From contig SFGO01000043.1 of NCBI GenBank assembly GCA_004556545.1, forward strand, positions 1-33,251: 33,251 nucleotides of DNA, read 5' to 3'. The position numbers and the translations under genes were made by a program. The DNA comes from Clostridiales bacterium. GTDB lineage: Bacteria; Bacillota; Clostridia; Christensenellales; Aristaeellaceae. Below, piece after piece: positions 1 through 8,259 of the stretch. How positions within the stretch are numbered: position 1 is the stretch's first letter; every line of letters starts with the position of its first letter. The notes under the pieces are model-generated. The model made no database searches. It saw nothing but the letters and a program-made list of their open reading frames with translations, and had not been told where the DNA came from.

Positions 1-716
1 GTGATTGTTTTTGATAAGTAAGTGACCTTTTTGAAACGGAATAGTTTCTCCGAGACTTCCTCGTTGCTCTCTCGAAATTTCCGGGCGATCACTTTCTCAA
101 TAGAATAGTTTTTTATCAGTTCAAACCCGGAAAGCCATTCAACTATATTTCCGAGATGTTTTTGAAAGCTGTCGATGCTTTCGTTTTTTGCATTTTGAAG
201 CCTTTTCTCGATCAGCTTTGGTATATAGATCGGCATAGTCAGTAAAAACAATGTGAGGAGAGCAACGCGGTAGTCTAACCAAAACAGCGCGGCGCTTACA
301 ATGAGTGTCTTTGACGAAATTTCTATTAATAACGGGATGTTATCAAGATAGCTTTCATTGACCTGATCGATTTGGTCGGTGTATTGCGCGACAAATTCGC
401 CCTGCTGTACGGCCATCGCCTCTACAGGGCTGCGCATTAGCAGCCAGTCAAAATACAAGCTGCGCAAAGACTTCTTGTTTGCAACAGAAAAGCGCCCTCG
501 AAAATAGTCATAGCCGTAAAACGATATCATCTCTACTGCTATGGCTGCAAAAAAGGCGATTGCAAGTCGAAATACTCCGGCTGATATGCCGTCAAGCGCA
601 GTGTCCAGCAATTCCCCTTTCAAAAATTGCACATATGTTCCAGCAAAGCCGGCGATGAATACAAAAAGCAAACAAATTGCCAAATATTTCCAGTGACTTT
701 TTATTATGTTTTTCAT
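1..716 (-). CDS. ABC exporter, transmembrane domain (partial, runs off the left edge)
   Basis: Reading down from the ATG at 716 gives 238 codons without a stop to the window edge. The protein starts MKNIIKSHWKYLAICLLF and has hydrophobic spans near residues 11-29, 48-67 and 137-166. Two signatures of type I ABC exporters are visible: GEFVAQYTDQIDQV (107-120; the GxxxxxxTxDxxxV pattern after the second membrane span) and LSGFELIKNYSIEK (195-208; the LxGxxxIKxYxxE pattern). The ATP-binding domain would lie beyond the edge, so a half-transporter of about 550-600 residues is expected. Substrate cannot be told from this part. No clear Shine-Dalgarno precedes the ATG, and in-frame upstream codons reach a TAG without another ATG. 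The gene is more AT-rich than the rest of the window, consistent with transfer. Confidence 0.85.
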   Translation of the reverse strand, partial: MKNIIKSHWKYLAICLLFVFIAGFAGTYVQFLKGELLDTALDGISAGVFRLAIAFFAAIAVEMISFYGYDYFRGRFSVANKKSLRSLYFDWLLMRSPVEAMAVQQGEFVAQYTDQIDQVNESYLDNIPLLIEISSKTLIVSAALFWLDYRVALLTLFLLTMPIYIPKLIEKRLQNAKNESIDSFQKHLGNIVEWLSGFELIKNYSIEKVIARKFRESNEEVSEKLFRFKKVTYLSKTI

Positions 717-991
717 GATATTATACTGCTTTTGCTAACGCAAGCAACAGCGCCAACAAATCGCACCTTTCTATTTTTTGTGTCCCAAATTAGCCGCTTA
801 GCGCACCTAAATGGCAAAGCGGTAGCAGTATGACTTTGAAGTTGGAACGGCACAGAACAATAGAAAGCTGTGGAAGCATGAGCTCATTGCACAAAGCAGC
901 ATGTACAAGGATTAAAATGTTCGTGCCGTTAAACTGACAACCAAATGCGAATTTTCATAGTACACCTCATTCATGGTATTCTTGTATAACC
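717..991. other. Leader / intergenic stretch, no convincing gene
   Basis: AT-rich stretch between the ABC gene and its predicted promoter. It holds an 8-bp inverted repeat (846-853 with 923-930) and several very short ORFs on both strands without convincing ribosome binding sites. Nothing here could be identified as a gene. Confidence 0.4.
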
Positions 992-1020
992 AGTGTATCA
1001 CAAGGACAGAAAATTTGCAA
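992..1020 (-). promoter_or_regulatory. Promoter for the ABC exporter gene
   Basis: On the minus strand TTGCAA (1020-1015), a 17-nt spacer and TACACT (997-992) form a sigma-A type promoter, with TG placed as an extended -10. Predicted transcription starts near 985, leaving a leader of about 270 nt before the ABC gene start. The leader contains short ORFs (for example an ATG at 974, 20 codons), none clearly a gene. Confidence 0.5.
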
Positions 1021-1066
1021 ATATATAATCCATCCGAAAGATCTTGTGAAATTTGGCCGGAGCTAA

Positions 1067-1269
1067 GATAATGTGACCGGCAGGCTCAGCGACGAACGCT
1101 ATGCCAGAATGTCAGCGACCTGTGAAGCCGAGCAACAGACCTTGGAAAAGCGGGTGGCTGAGCTGCAAATCCTGATGGACGGTGCGAAGCAGAAGTCCAT
1201 GAACGTCTTCAGATTATCTACAACGCTATTGGCGCAGTAGAAATTCCCAATGAAAAAGAAGCGGCATAG
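1067..1269 (+). pseudogene. Large serine recombinase, decayed C-terminal fragment
   Basis: The frame starting at 1067 reads DNVTGRLSDERYARMSATCE and continues with EAEQQTLEKRVAELQILMDG and AKQKSMN. This is the coiled-coil segment seen near the C-terminus of large serine recombinases of the Tn4451 TnpX / phage integrase type (the region before and within DUF4368). A TAA sits directly before it at 1064. After about residue 47 the similarity jumps to another frame, reading QIIYNAIGAVEIPNEKEAA and a TAG at 1267, which resembles the family's final strand (typically KVxIxYxxIGxxxIP). The part between, usually several dozen residues, is missing. The gene is therefore truncated at the 5' end, internally deleted and frameshifted. 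The resolvase catalytic domain is absent. Family assignment is from memory of the motif, not a search. Confidence 0.7.
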
Positions 1270-1302
1270 CCGATATTTCTACCGACTATGCCGCACTTTT
1301 TT
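1261..1302 (+). terminator. Terminator behind the recombinase remnant
   Basis: GCGGCATAG (1261-1269) pairs perfectly with CTATGCCGC (1286-1294), followed by AC and six T. The left arm contains the last codons and the stop of the recombinase fragment, so it is the original terminator of that gene. Confidence 0.75.
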
Positions 1303-1363
1303 CCGGGATTAAAAATCCCTATGGAGCACCTTCTAAGCTGAGCGTCTCTTTTTGCTTCCCAAT

Positions 1364-1392
1364 TTGCCATTCTTTCGCCTCCATGATATACT
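1364..1392 (+). promoter_or_regulatory. Promoter of the aminotransferase-flippase-ATP-grasp operon
   Basis: TTGCCA (1364-1369), a 17-nt spacer and TATACT (1387-1392) with TG at 1384-1385 (extended -10). It is a near-consensus sigma-A promoter about 64 nt ahead of the first start codon. Confidence 0.65.
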
Positions 1393-1455
1393 ATCAGCGG
1401 AATTTCCGGCGGCCGTGTCCCTTTTGACGGGCCGCAGAAAGAAAGGCGCTATGCT

Positions 1456-2556
1456 ATGCGTATCAATGTGACCCGTTCGTCCATGCCCCCGATGGAGGAG
1501 TATGCAGAAGAGATCCGCAGCCTGTGGGACAGCCATTGGCTGACCAATAACGGCGAAAAACTGAAAAAACTGGAAGCGGCGCTGAAGCAGCGGCTGGACG
1601 TGCCCTATGCCGCGCTGTTTACCAACGGCCATCTGGCGCTGGAGGCGCTTTTGAAGGCGCTGGGTCTGCAGGGCGAGGTCATTACCACGCCTTTCACCTT
1701 TGCATCCACCACCCATGCCATCGTCCGGGCCGGGCTGACCCCGGTGTTCTGCGACATCCGGGAGGAGGACTATACGCTGGATCCGGCCAAGGTGGAGGCG
1801 CTCATCACCCCCCGCACCTGCGCCATTCTGCCGGTGCATGTATACGGCAATCTCTGCGACGACGCGGCGCTGTCCGCCATTGCGAAAAAGCATGGACTGA
1901 AGCTGATCTATGACGCGGCCCACGCCTTCAACGTCAGCCGAAACGGCGTGTCCGCCGCCCGGATGGGCGACGCGGCCATGTTCTCGTTTCATGCCACCAA
2001 GGTTTTCCACACCATCGAGGGCGGCTGCGTGACCACCGCCGACCCGGAATTGAACCGGCGGCTGGAGTGGGAGCGGAACTACGGCATCGAAGATGAGGAA
2101 ACCGTGCTGTATTCCGGCGGCAATGCGAAAATGAGCGAATTCCACGCGGCCATGGGGCTGTGCAACCTGCGCTATTTAGAGGAAAACATCGCCAAACGCC
2201 GCCATGTGGTGGAGCTGTACGACCGGCTGCTGTCCGGCCACGAGGGCGTGGTCTGCCCGAAGAAGCAGGCGGACGTGGTTTCCAACTATGCCTACTATCC
2301 CGTGCGGTTCACAGGCGAGGCGGGAAGCCGGGAAGAGATCTGCGCCCGGCTGGCGGCGGAGGATATCCACGCCCGGAAGTATTTCTATCCGCTGATCACG
2401 GATTTTGACTGCTACCGGAACCGCCCGGGCTTTGACTCGGCCCGGACGCCCATCGCGCTTCGCGCCTCCCGGCAGGTGGTGACGCTGCCCCTGTACCCGG
2501 AGCTAAAGGACAGCGACGTGGAGCGGATCTGCGGCCTGATTCTCGGGAAGGCGTGA
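1456..2556 (+). CDS. DegT/DnrJ/EryC1/StrS-family PLP sugar aminotransferase
   Basis: Predicted to transfer an amino group, usually from glutamate, to a nucleotide-linked keto-sugar for surface-glycan synthesis. The 366-residue length is normal for the family. The PLP-binding lysine is K182 in FSFHATKVFHTIEGG (176-190), and the cofactor-contacting YDAAHAF lies at 152-158. The N-terminal SHWLTNNGEKLKKLE and TNGHLALE segments (about 26-40 and 56-63) are typical of sugar aminotransferases such as those making 4-amino-4,6-dideoxy sugars. Start ATG 1456 has AGAAAGG upstream and a good promoter at 1364-1392. It is followed after 4 nt by a flippase gene, which supports a polysaccharide role. The exact sugar cannot be told from sequence. 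Confidence 0.88.
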   Translation: MRINVTRSSMPPMEEYAEEIRSLWDSHWLTNNGEKLKKLEAALKQRLDVPYAALFTNGHLALEALLKALGLQGEVITTPFTFASTTHAIVRAGLTPVFCDIREEDYTLDPAKVEALITPRTCAILPVHVYGNLCDDAALSAIAKKHGLKLIYDAAHAFNVSRNGVSAARMGDAAMFSFHATKVFHTIEGGCVTTADPELNRRLEWERNYGIEDEETVLYSGGNAKMSEFHAAMGLCNLRYLEENIAKRRHVVELYDRLLSGHEGVVCPKKQADVVSNYAYYPVRFTGEAGSREEICARLAAEDIHARKYFYPLITDFDCYRNRPGFDSARTPIALRASRQVVTLPLYPELKDSDVERICGLILGKA

Positions 2557-2560
2557 CCCT

Positions 2561-4042
2561 ATGAGTGAAAAACGCAGCCAGTCCGCGGCTTCTTCCTTTG
2601 TGTTTAAGCTGCTGGAGAGCTTCGGCAATCAGGGCGTCGCTTTTTTGGTCAGTCTGGCGCTGGGCCGTCTGCTGAGCCCGGAGGATTACGGCGTTCTGTC
2701 TCTTTTGCTGATCTTCACGGCCCTTGCGCAGGTCTTTGTGCAAAGCGGCCTGAATACCGCGCTGATTCAGCGGGCCCAGATCGACGAGATCGACCGCAGC
2801 TCCGTGTTTTTTTTGGGCCTTGCCATCGCGGCCCTGCTGTACGCGGCGCTGTTTGCGGCCGCGCCCGCCGTGGAGGGCTTTTTCGGCATGGAGGGGCTGG
2901 CCCGCTATCTGCGGGTGCTGGCGCTGATCCTGTTCCCCGGCGCGCTGACCAGCGTGCAGAATGCGGTCATTGCCCGGGAAATGTCCTTCCGCAAGCTGAT
3001 GACGGCCAGTCTGGCCGCCACGGTGCTGTCCGGCGGCGTAGGCATCACCATGGCCCTGAAGGGGCTGGGCGTATGGGCGCTGGTGGGGCAGCAGCTGACC
3101 AATCAGTTCAGCCTGTGCGTCCTTCTGCTTGTTCTGGTGCGCTGGCGGCCTCATTTCTGCTTTTCCCTCCGCCGGGTGCGGAGCCTGTTCTCCTTCGGCT
3201 GGAAGCTGCTGTTGTCCAGCCTGATGGATACGGGCTACCAGCACCTGCGTTCCTTTGTCATCGGCAAGAAGTTTTCCTCGGAGGCGCTGGGCTATTTCAA
3301 CCGGGGCAAGCAGTTCCCGGAGCTTCTGATGAACGCGGTGAACGGCTCCATCCAGAGCGTGATGCTGCCGGTTTTATCCGAGCAGCAGGACGATCTGGAG
3401 CGGATGAAGCAGACCATGCGCCGCTCCATTATGGCATCCAGCTTTCTGGTGCTGCCGCTGATGGCGGGGCTGGCGGCGGTGGCCCGTCCGCTGGTGAGCC
3501 TGCTTCTGACGGACAAATGGCTGCCCTGCGTGCCCTTTTTGCAGATCTGCTGCATCGACTTCGCCTTTTATCCCATCCACACCGCCAACCTGCAGGCCAT
3601 CAACGCCATGGGGCGCAGCGATGTGTTCCTGAAATTGGAGATCATCAAAAAAAGCTACGGTATCGCCATTCTGTGCGTCACCGTGTTCTGCTTTGAGGGT
3701 GTGTTGCCCATCGTATGGGGTGCGGTGGTTTCCACGGTGATCTCGTCGTTTGTGAACGCCTTCCCCAACAAAAAGCTGATTCACTACGGCTATTGGGAGC
3801 AGATTCGGGATATTCTGCCGCCCATCGTCATGAGTCTGACGATGTTTCTGGCCGTCAGCGCGCTGGGCCGTCTGCCCCTCGGCAATCTGCCCCTGCTGCT
3901 GGTTCAGGTGGCGGCGGGCGTGGTACTCTACGGCGGCATGAGCCTGCTGTTCAAGCCGGAGAGCTTCCGCTGCCTTGTGCAGATGGCGGCGGCCCTCCGC
4001 CGGAAAGCCGCCGGACAATCCAAAGGAGGGACGGAAGCATGA
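2561..4042 (+). CDS. Polysaccharide flippase, MOP superfamily (Wzx/WzxC-like)
   Basis: A 493-residue integral membrane protein of the MOP/PST flippase type, expected to move lipid-linked sugar units across the cytoplasmic membrane. The N-terminal pattern SSFVFKLLESFGNQGVAFLV followed by LGRLLSPEDYGVLSLLLIF (about 12-50) is characteristic of the WzxC / Polysacc_synt group. Roughly a dozen hydrophobic spans follow, and AREMSFRKL (about 138-146) and GYFNRGKQFPELL (about 243-255) are loops conserved in this group. It starts 4 nt after the aminotransferase stop and its TGA overlaps the next ATG (ATGA at 4039-4042), so the three genes are probably translated together. The C-terminal tail (about 470-493) is basic and cytoplasmic. 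Confidence 0.85.
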   Translation: MSEKRSQSAASSFVFKLLESFGNQGVAFLVSLALGRLLSPEDYGVLSLLLIFTALAQVFVQSGLNTALIQRAQIDEIDRSSVFFLGLAIAALLYAALFAAAPAVEGFFGMEGLARYLRVLALILFPGALTSVQNAVIAREMSFRKLMTASLAATVLSGGVGITMALKGLGVWALVGQQLTNQFSLCVLLLVLVRWRPHFCFSLRRVRSLFSFGWKLLLSSLMDTGYQHLRSFVIGKKFSSEALGYFNRGKQFPELLMNAVNGSIQSVMLPVLSEQQDDLERMKQTMRRSIMASSFLVLPLMAGLAAVARPLVSLLLTDKWLPCVPFLQICCIDFAFYPIHTANLQAINAMGRSDVFLKLEIIKKSYGIAILCVTVFCFEGVLPIVWGAVVSTVISSFVNAFPNKKLIHYGYWEQIRDILPPIVMSLTMFLAVSALGRLPLGNLPLLLVQVAAGVVLYGGMSLLFKPESFRCLVQMAAALRRKAAGQSKGGTEA

Positions 4043-4992
4043 GCCGCATTCTGCTGACCGCGGTAGGTTCCATGGCGGCGAATCCCGCCGCGCGGCGCTA
4101 TCAGGCGCTGGGGCACACCGTATTCGGGTGCGATATTTACCCCCGGGAATGGACGCCGCTGGCCGGAGAGATCGATTTCTTTCAGGCCCGGCTGGCCACG
4201 GAGGGCGAGCCCTACGTGGAGCAGCTGAAGGAGGCCGTCCGCCGGGACGGGCTGGACTTTCTCATTCCCCTGACCGACCCGGAGGTGGACGCGCTGTCCC
4301 CCCGAAAGGCCGAGTTCCGGGCGCTGGGCTGCACGGTCTGTGTGCCGGAGGAGCCGGTCGCTGCGCTGTGCCGCCGCAAGGACCGGATGAATCGCTTTCT
4401 GGCGGAAAAGCAGGTCTGCCGTCTGATCCCCACGGAAAGCGCCGTGCCGGGACAGCCCTGCCCCTTCCCCTTCCCGGTCATAATCAAGCCCCGGTCGGGT
4501 CGTTCCAGCATGGGACAGGCCGTAGCCGCCGATGAAAAAAATTATCAGACGGCGCTGGCGGGCCGGGAGGACTGCATCGTCCAGCCCTTTCTGGAAGGAG
4601 CGGTATTCTGCGTAGACGTGGCCCGGGATAGCGCCGGTCAGGTGCGCGCCGCCGCCCGGCAGGAGCTTCTGCGCAACAAAAGCGGCTTGGGCATGACCGT
4701 GGAGGTGCTGCCCGGCCATCCGCTGGAAGCCGTCTGTGCCGCCATTGCGGAGGCGATCGGGCTGGTGGGCGTGGTCAACATGGAGTTCATCCGTCACGGG
4801 GACGAATTCTTCTTTCTGGAGGTCAACCCCCGGTTCTCCGGCGGCTTGGGCTTCTCCATGGCCACCGGGATGGATTTCGCGGAAATGATGCTTCTCTGCC
4901 ACTCCGGCGGCAGCGTCGAGGCCTTCCCCGCCGCGCCGAATCATGCCCTGCTGGCCCGGGAAAGCCAGATCATTCTGACTAAGCAGCTGTAA
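4039..4992 (+). CDS. ATP-grasp ligase (carbamoyl-phosphate-synthase-like fold)
   Basis: A 317-residue ATP-grasp enzyme. The frame is open further upstream, but ATG 4039 is the right start: AAGGAGG lies just ahead, it overlaps the flippase stop as ATGA, and the protein then begins with the beta-strand MSRILLTAVGS. The pre-ATP-grasp domain covers about 1-110. ATP-grasp motifs are FPVIIKPRSGRSSMG (about 147-161; K binds ATP) and FLEVNPRFSGGLGFSM (about 261-276; Mg-binding E and N). Family members join a carboxylate to an amine through an acyl-phosphate. Sitting behind a sugar aminotransferase and flippase, it may attach an amino acid or other acid to an amino sugar (inference). Substrate is unknown. 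Confidence 0.82.
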   Translation: MSRILLTAVGSMAANPAARRYQALGHTVFGCDIYPREWTPLAGEIDFFQARLATEGEPYVEQLKEAVRRDGLDFLIPLTDPEVDALSPRKAEFRALGCTVCVPEEPVAALCRRKDRMNRFLAEKQVCRLIPTESAVPGQPCPFPFPVIIKPRSGRSSMGQAVAADEKNYQTALAGREDCIVQPFLEGAVFCVDVARDSAGQVRAAARQELLRNKSGLGMTVEVLPGHPLEAVCAAIAEAIGLVGVVNMEFIRHGDEFFFLEVNPRFSGGLGFSMATGMDFAEMMLLCHSGGSVEAFPAAPNHALLARESQIILTKQL

Positions 4993-5019
4993 TTCCGATT
5001 TTCAAGGAGGTACTGTCCC

Positions 5020-6225
5020 ATGAATGTGAAAGAACGGTTTCTCAACTATGCAGTCATTGACTCCGGTTCCAGCGAGACCAGCGGAACCCACCCCTCTACC
5101 GAAAGGCAGTGGGACATGGCCCGGCTTCTGGAAAAGGAGCTGAAGGAAATGGGCGCGGAAAACGTCCGCGTCAGCCCCACCTGCTACGTCTATGCGGAAA
5201 TTCCCGCCAACGTGCCGGATCAGCCCGCCATCGGCCTGATTGCGCACATGGACACGGTGTCCGCCGTGCCCACGGGCCCGGTGCATCCCCGCTGTCTGGT
5301 GTATTCCGGCGGCGAGCTGGACGTGGGCAACGGCGTGGTCATGAAGCCGGAAGAGTTTGAATGCCTGAAGCGCCACGTGGGCCACGAGCTGATCGTGACC
5401 GACGGCACCACCCTGCTGGGCGGCGACGACAAGGCGGGCATTGCCGAGATCATGACCCTGTGCGAGATCCTGCTGACCCACCCCGACCTCAAGCACGGCA
5501 AGATCTGCGTTGGCTTCACCCCCGACGAGGAGATCGGCGAGGGCGCGGACGACTTCGACATCAAGGGCTTCGGCGCGGACTTTGCTTACACGGTGGACGG
5601 CGGCGGCGTGGGCGAATACGAATGCGAAAACTTCAACGCCTCTTCCGCGCTGGTGGAGGTCAAAGGCTTCAACATCCATCCCGGCAGCGCCAAGGACAAG
5701 ATGAAGAACGCCAGCAAGATCGCCATGGAATTCAACGCCATGCTGCCAGCCGCCGAATGCCCGGAGCACACGGAAGGCCGGGAGGGCTTCTATCACCTGT
5801 GCGGCATGCAGGGCGACGAAAGCGGCGCTGTGCTGCAATACATTCTGCGGGATCACGACGCGGCCAAGCTGGAGACCAAAGAGGCCCTGATGCTGGCCGC
5901 CGAGGCCTTCCTCAATCAGAAATACGGCGCGGGCACCGTGCGCGTCACGCTGAAGGACAGCTACCGCAACATGCGGGAGGTCATCGACCGCTATCCCGAA
6001 GTGACGAAGCGGGCGCTGGACGCCATCCGTTCCGCCGGAGACGAGCCGAAGATCGTTCCCATCCGCGGCGGCACCGACGGCGCGCGGCTTTCGTGGGAGG
6101 GGCTGCCCTGCCCCAACCTGCCCACCGGCGGCTACAACGGCCACGGCCTGATGGAGTATGTCTCCGTGCCTGAAATGGAAAAATGCGTGCAGGTGCTGCT
6201 GCATCTGGTTACGGTTCGGAGCTGA
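5020..6225 (+). CDS. pepT: Peptidase T, tripeptide aminopeptidase (M20B)
   Basis: Cytoplasmic di-zinc aminopeptidase that removes the N-terminal residue from tripeptides. All family landmarks are present: HMDTV (H76, D78), LLGGDDKAG (bridging D136), PDEEIGEG (catalytic E170, metal E171), VDGG (D193), the substrate-domain HPGSAKDKMKNA, IRGGTDGARLS, and the final metal histidine in NGHGLMEY (H375). The length of 401 residues is typical of PepT. ATG 5020 has a perfect AAGGAGG at 5004-5010. It lies only 27 nt after the ATP-grasp gene, so may be co-transcribed, and is closed by the terminator at 6312-6346. It probably recycles peptides for amino acid supply, like the three M42 peptidases nearby. 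Confidence 0.95.
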   Translation: MNVKERFLNYAVIDSGSSETSGTHPSTERQWDMARLLEKELKEMGAENVRVSPTCYVYAEIPANVPDQPAIGLIAHMDTVSAVPTGPVHPRCLVYSGGELDVGNGVVMKPEEFECLKRHVGHELIVTDGTTLLGGDDKAGIAEIMTLCEILLTHPDLKHGKICVGFTPDEEIGEGADDFDIKGFGADFAYTVDGGGVGEYECENFNASSALVEVKGFNIHPGSAKDKMKNASKIAMEFNAMLPAAECPEHTEGREGFYHLCGMQGDESGAVLQYILRDHDAAKLETKEALMLAAEAFLNQKYGAGTVRVTLKDSYRNMREVIDRYPEVTKRALDAIRSAGDEPKIVPIRGGTDGARLSWEGLPCPNLPTGGYNGHGLMEYVSVPEMEKCVQVLLHLVTVRS

Positions 6226-6311
6226 ATAGCTCAGAAAAAGGCCGAATCCGCCCGCCTTTCCGGACGATTTTTGAACACCCGCCCCTAAATGCATAGTTTT
6301 TTGGCATTTAC

Positions 6312-6346
6312 GCCGCCGTGACGGAATTTCCGTCACGGCGGCTTTT
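6312..6346 (+). terminator. Strong intrinsic terminator after pepT
   Basis: GCCGCCGTGACGG (6312-6324) pairs perfectly with CCGTCACGGCGGC (6330-6342) around a 5-nt loop, followed by TTTTGTGTTT. Confidence 0.9.
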
Positions 6347-6353
6347 GTGTTTA

Positions 6354-6387
6354 TTGTTTTCTTTTTCGGAAAAGACTATCCTACAAT
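6354..6387 (+). promoter_or_regulatory. Possible promoter of the oleate hydratase gene
   Basis: TACAAT at 6382-6387 lies 93 nt ahead of the oleate hydratase start, just after the pepT terminator. No good -35 is found at 17 nt (TTCTTT at 6359-6364), so this is only a candidate. Confidence 0.3.
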
Positions 6388-6479
6388 CACCGCAAGGGAA
6401 AAAGGCGGACGGAAGCCCTTCCCGGCGGAAGACCAAATTTTTTCTGAACCAACCCGGTTATCAAGAGGAGGATTTCAGT

Positions 6480-8255
6480 ATGTATTATTCCAGCGGCAAT
6501 TACGAAGCCTTTGCCCGTCCCCGCAAGCCCGAAGGTGTGGATCAAAAATCCGCCTATATCGTGGGCAGCGGTCTGGCGGCCCTGACCGCCGCCTGCTATC
6601 TGGTCCGGGACGGCCAGATGAAGGGCGAGCACATCCACGTTCTGGAAAAAGGCCCCACCGCCGGCGGCGCGTGCGACGGCTGGAAGTATGAGAACATCGG
6701 CTACGTGATGCGCGGCGGCCGGGAGATGGACAATCATTTCGAGGTCATGTGGGATCTGTTCCACTCCATTCCCTCCATCGAGACCGAGGGGGTCAGCGTG
6801 CTGGACGAGTACTACTGGCTCAACAAGGAAGACCCCAACTATTCCCTGTGCCGCGCCACGGTCAACCGGGGCGAGGACGCCCACACCGACGGCAAGTTCG
6901 ACATCTCCGACAAGGGCGCCATGGAGATTATGAAGCTGTTCTTCACCCCCAACGAGGAGCTGCAGGACAAGCGCATCACCGATTTCTTTGACGATGAAGT
7001 TCTGAACAGCAACTTCTGGCTGTACTGGCGCACCATGTTCGCCTTCGAGAACTGGCACAGCGCGCTGGAAATGAAGCTGTACATCCAGCGCTACATCCAC
7101 CACATCGGCGGTCTGCCGGACTTCAAGGCCCTGCGCTTCACCCGCTACAACCAGTACGAGAGCATGATCCTGCCCATGATGAAGTATCTGGAAGGGGCGG
7201 GCGTGCAGTTCCATTTCGGCGTGCAGGTAGTCAACGTGAAGTTCGACTGCAAGCTGGAGCGCAAGGTGGCCACGGCCATCGAAGTTCTGCGGGACGGCAA
7301 GGAAGACACGATCGCCCTGACGGAGAACGATCTGGTCTTCATCACCAACGGCGGCTGCGTAGAGAATTCCTCCATGGGCAGCCAGAACGAGCCTGCGGCC
7401 TACAACACGGAGCTCAAGCCCGGCGGCGGCTGGGACATGTGGCGCAAGATTGCCGCGCAGGATCCTTCCTTCGGCCATCCGGACAAGTTCTGCAGCGATC
7501 CCGAGCAGACCAACTGGATGAGCGCCACCGTGGAAACGCTGGATCAGCGCATCATTCCCTACATCAAGAACATCTGCAAGCGCGATCCCTTCACCGGCAA
7601 GGTCGTCACCGGCGGCATCGTCACCGTGAAGGATTCCGGCTGGCTGATGAGCTGGACCATCAACCGTCAGCCCCAGTTCCGGGATCAGCCCAAGGATCAC
7701 TGTCTGGTATGGGTCTACAGCCTGTTCACCGACAAGCCCGGCGACTATGTGAAGAAGCCCATGCGGGAATGCACCGGCAAGGAAATCTGCATGGAGTGGC
7801 TATACCACATCGGCGTACCGGTGGATGAGATCGAAGACATGGCCGAGCACAGCGCCAACACCGTGCCCGTCATGATGCCCTACATCGACGCGTTCTTCAT
7901 GCCCCGTGCCTACGGCGACCGGCCCAAGGTCGTGCCCGACGGCGCTGTGAACTTCGCTTTCCTGGGTCAGTTTGCCGAAACGCCCCGGGACACCATCTTC
8001 ACCACCGAATACTCCATGCGCACTGGCATGGAAGCCGTTTACACCCTTCTGAACGTGGACCGCGGCGTGCCCGAGGTCTGGGGCAGCGTCTACGACGTGC
8101 GCGACCTGCTCAACGCCACCGTCAAGCTCCGCGACGGCAAGAAAGTCACGGACATGGACGCGGGCCTCTTGGAAAAGCTGGCCTTCAAGGCTCTTATGGG
8201 CAAGATCGCCGGCACCGACATCGAAAAGCTTCTCAAAGAGCACAACGTCATCTAA
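6480..8255 (+). CDS. ohyA: Oleate hydratase (MCRA family, FAD-dependent)
   Basis: Adds water to the cis-9 double bond of oleic and linoleic acid to give 10-hydroxy fatty acids. In gut bacteria this detoxifies host and dietary unsaturated fatty acids. The 591 residues match the usual length. The FAD-binding Rossmann motif is IVGSGLAALTAACYL (about 27-41). The catalytic glutamate of the RGGREM motif falls at E82. YWRTMFAFENWHSALEMKLY is a family hallmark. The frame opens 54 codons earlier, but ATG 6480 is preceded by AGAGGAGG and gives the standard N-terminus (MYYSSGNYEAFARP), so it is the start. No other lipid gene is adjacent; the enzyme appears monocistronic, flanked by the pepT terminator and a gene-free repeat region. 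Confidence 0.95.
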   Translation: MYYSSGNYEAFARPRKPEGVDQKSAYIVGSGLAALTAACYLVRDGQMKGEHIHVLEKGPTAGGACDGWKYENIGYVMRGGREMDNHFEVMWDLFHSIPSIETEGVSVLDEYYWLNKEDPNYSLCRATVNRGEDAHTDGKFDISDKGAMEIMKLFFTPNEELQDKRITDFFDDEVLNSNFWLYWRTMFAFENWHSALEMKLYIQRYIHHIGGLPDFKALRFTRYNQYESMILPMMKYLEGAGVQFHFGVQVVNVKFDCKLERKVATAIEVLRDGKEDTIALTENDLVFITNGGCVENSSMGSQNEPAAYNTELKPGGGWDMWRKIAAQDPSFGHPDKFCSDPEQTNWMSATVETLDQRIIPYIKNICKRDPFTGKVVTGGIVTVKDSGWLMSWTINRQPQFRDQPKDHCLVWVYSLFTDKPGDYVKKPMRECTGKEICMEWLYHIGVPVDEIEDMAEHSANTVPVMMPYIDAFFMPRAYGDRPKVVPDGAVNFAFLGQFAETPRDTIFTTEYSMRTGMEAVYTLLNVDRGVPEVWGSVYDVRDLLNATVKLRDGKKVTDMDAGLLEKLAFKALMGKIAGTDIEKLLKEHNVI

Positions 8256-8259
8256 GCAG

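Noticed and set aside
829..936. Plus-strand ORF of 35 codons in the left intergenic region
   Set aside because: No ribosome binding site and no similarity recognised; lies in the leader of the ABC gene on the other strand.
1333..2145. Minus-strand ORF opposite the aminotransferase
   Set aside because: Shadow of the DegT gene, which has the PLP motif, ribosome binding site and promoter.
6318..6479. Upstream extension of the oleate hydratase frame
   Set aside because: It begins inside the pepT terminator; the good ribosome binding site and the family N-terminus are at 6480.
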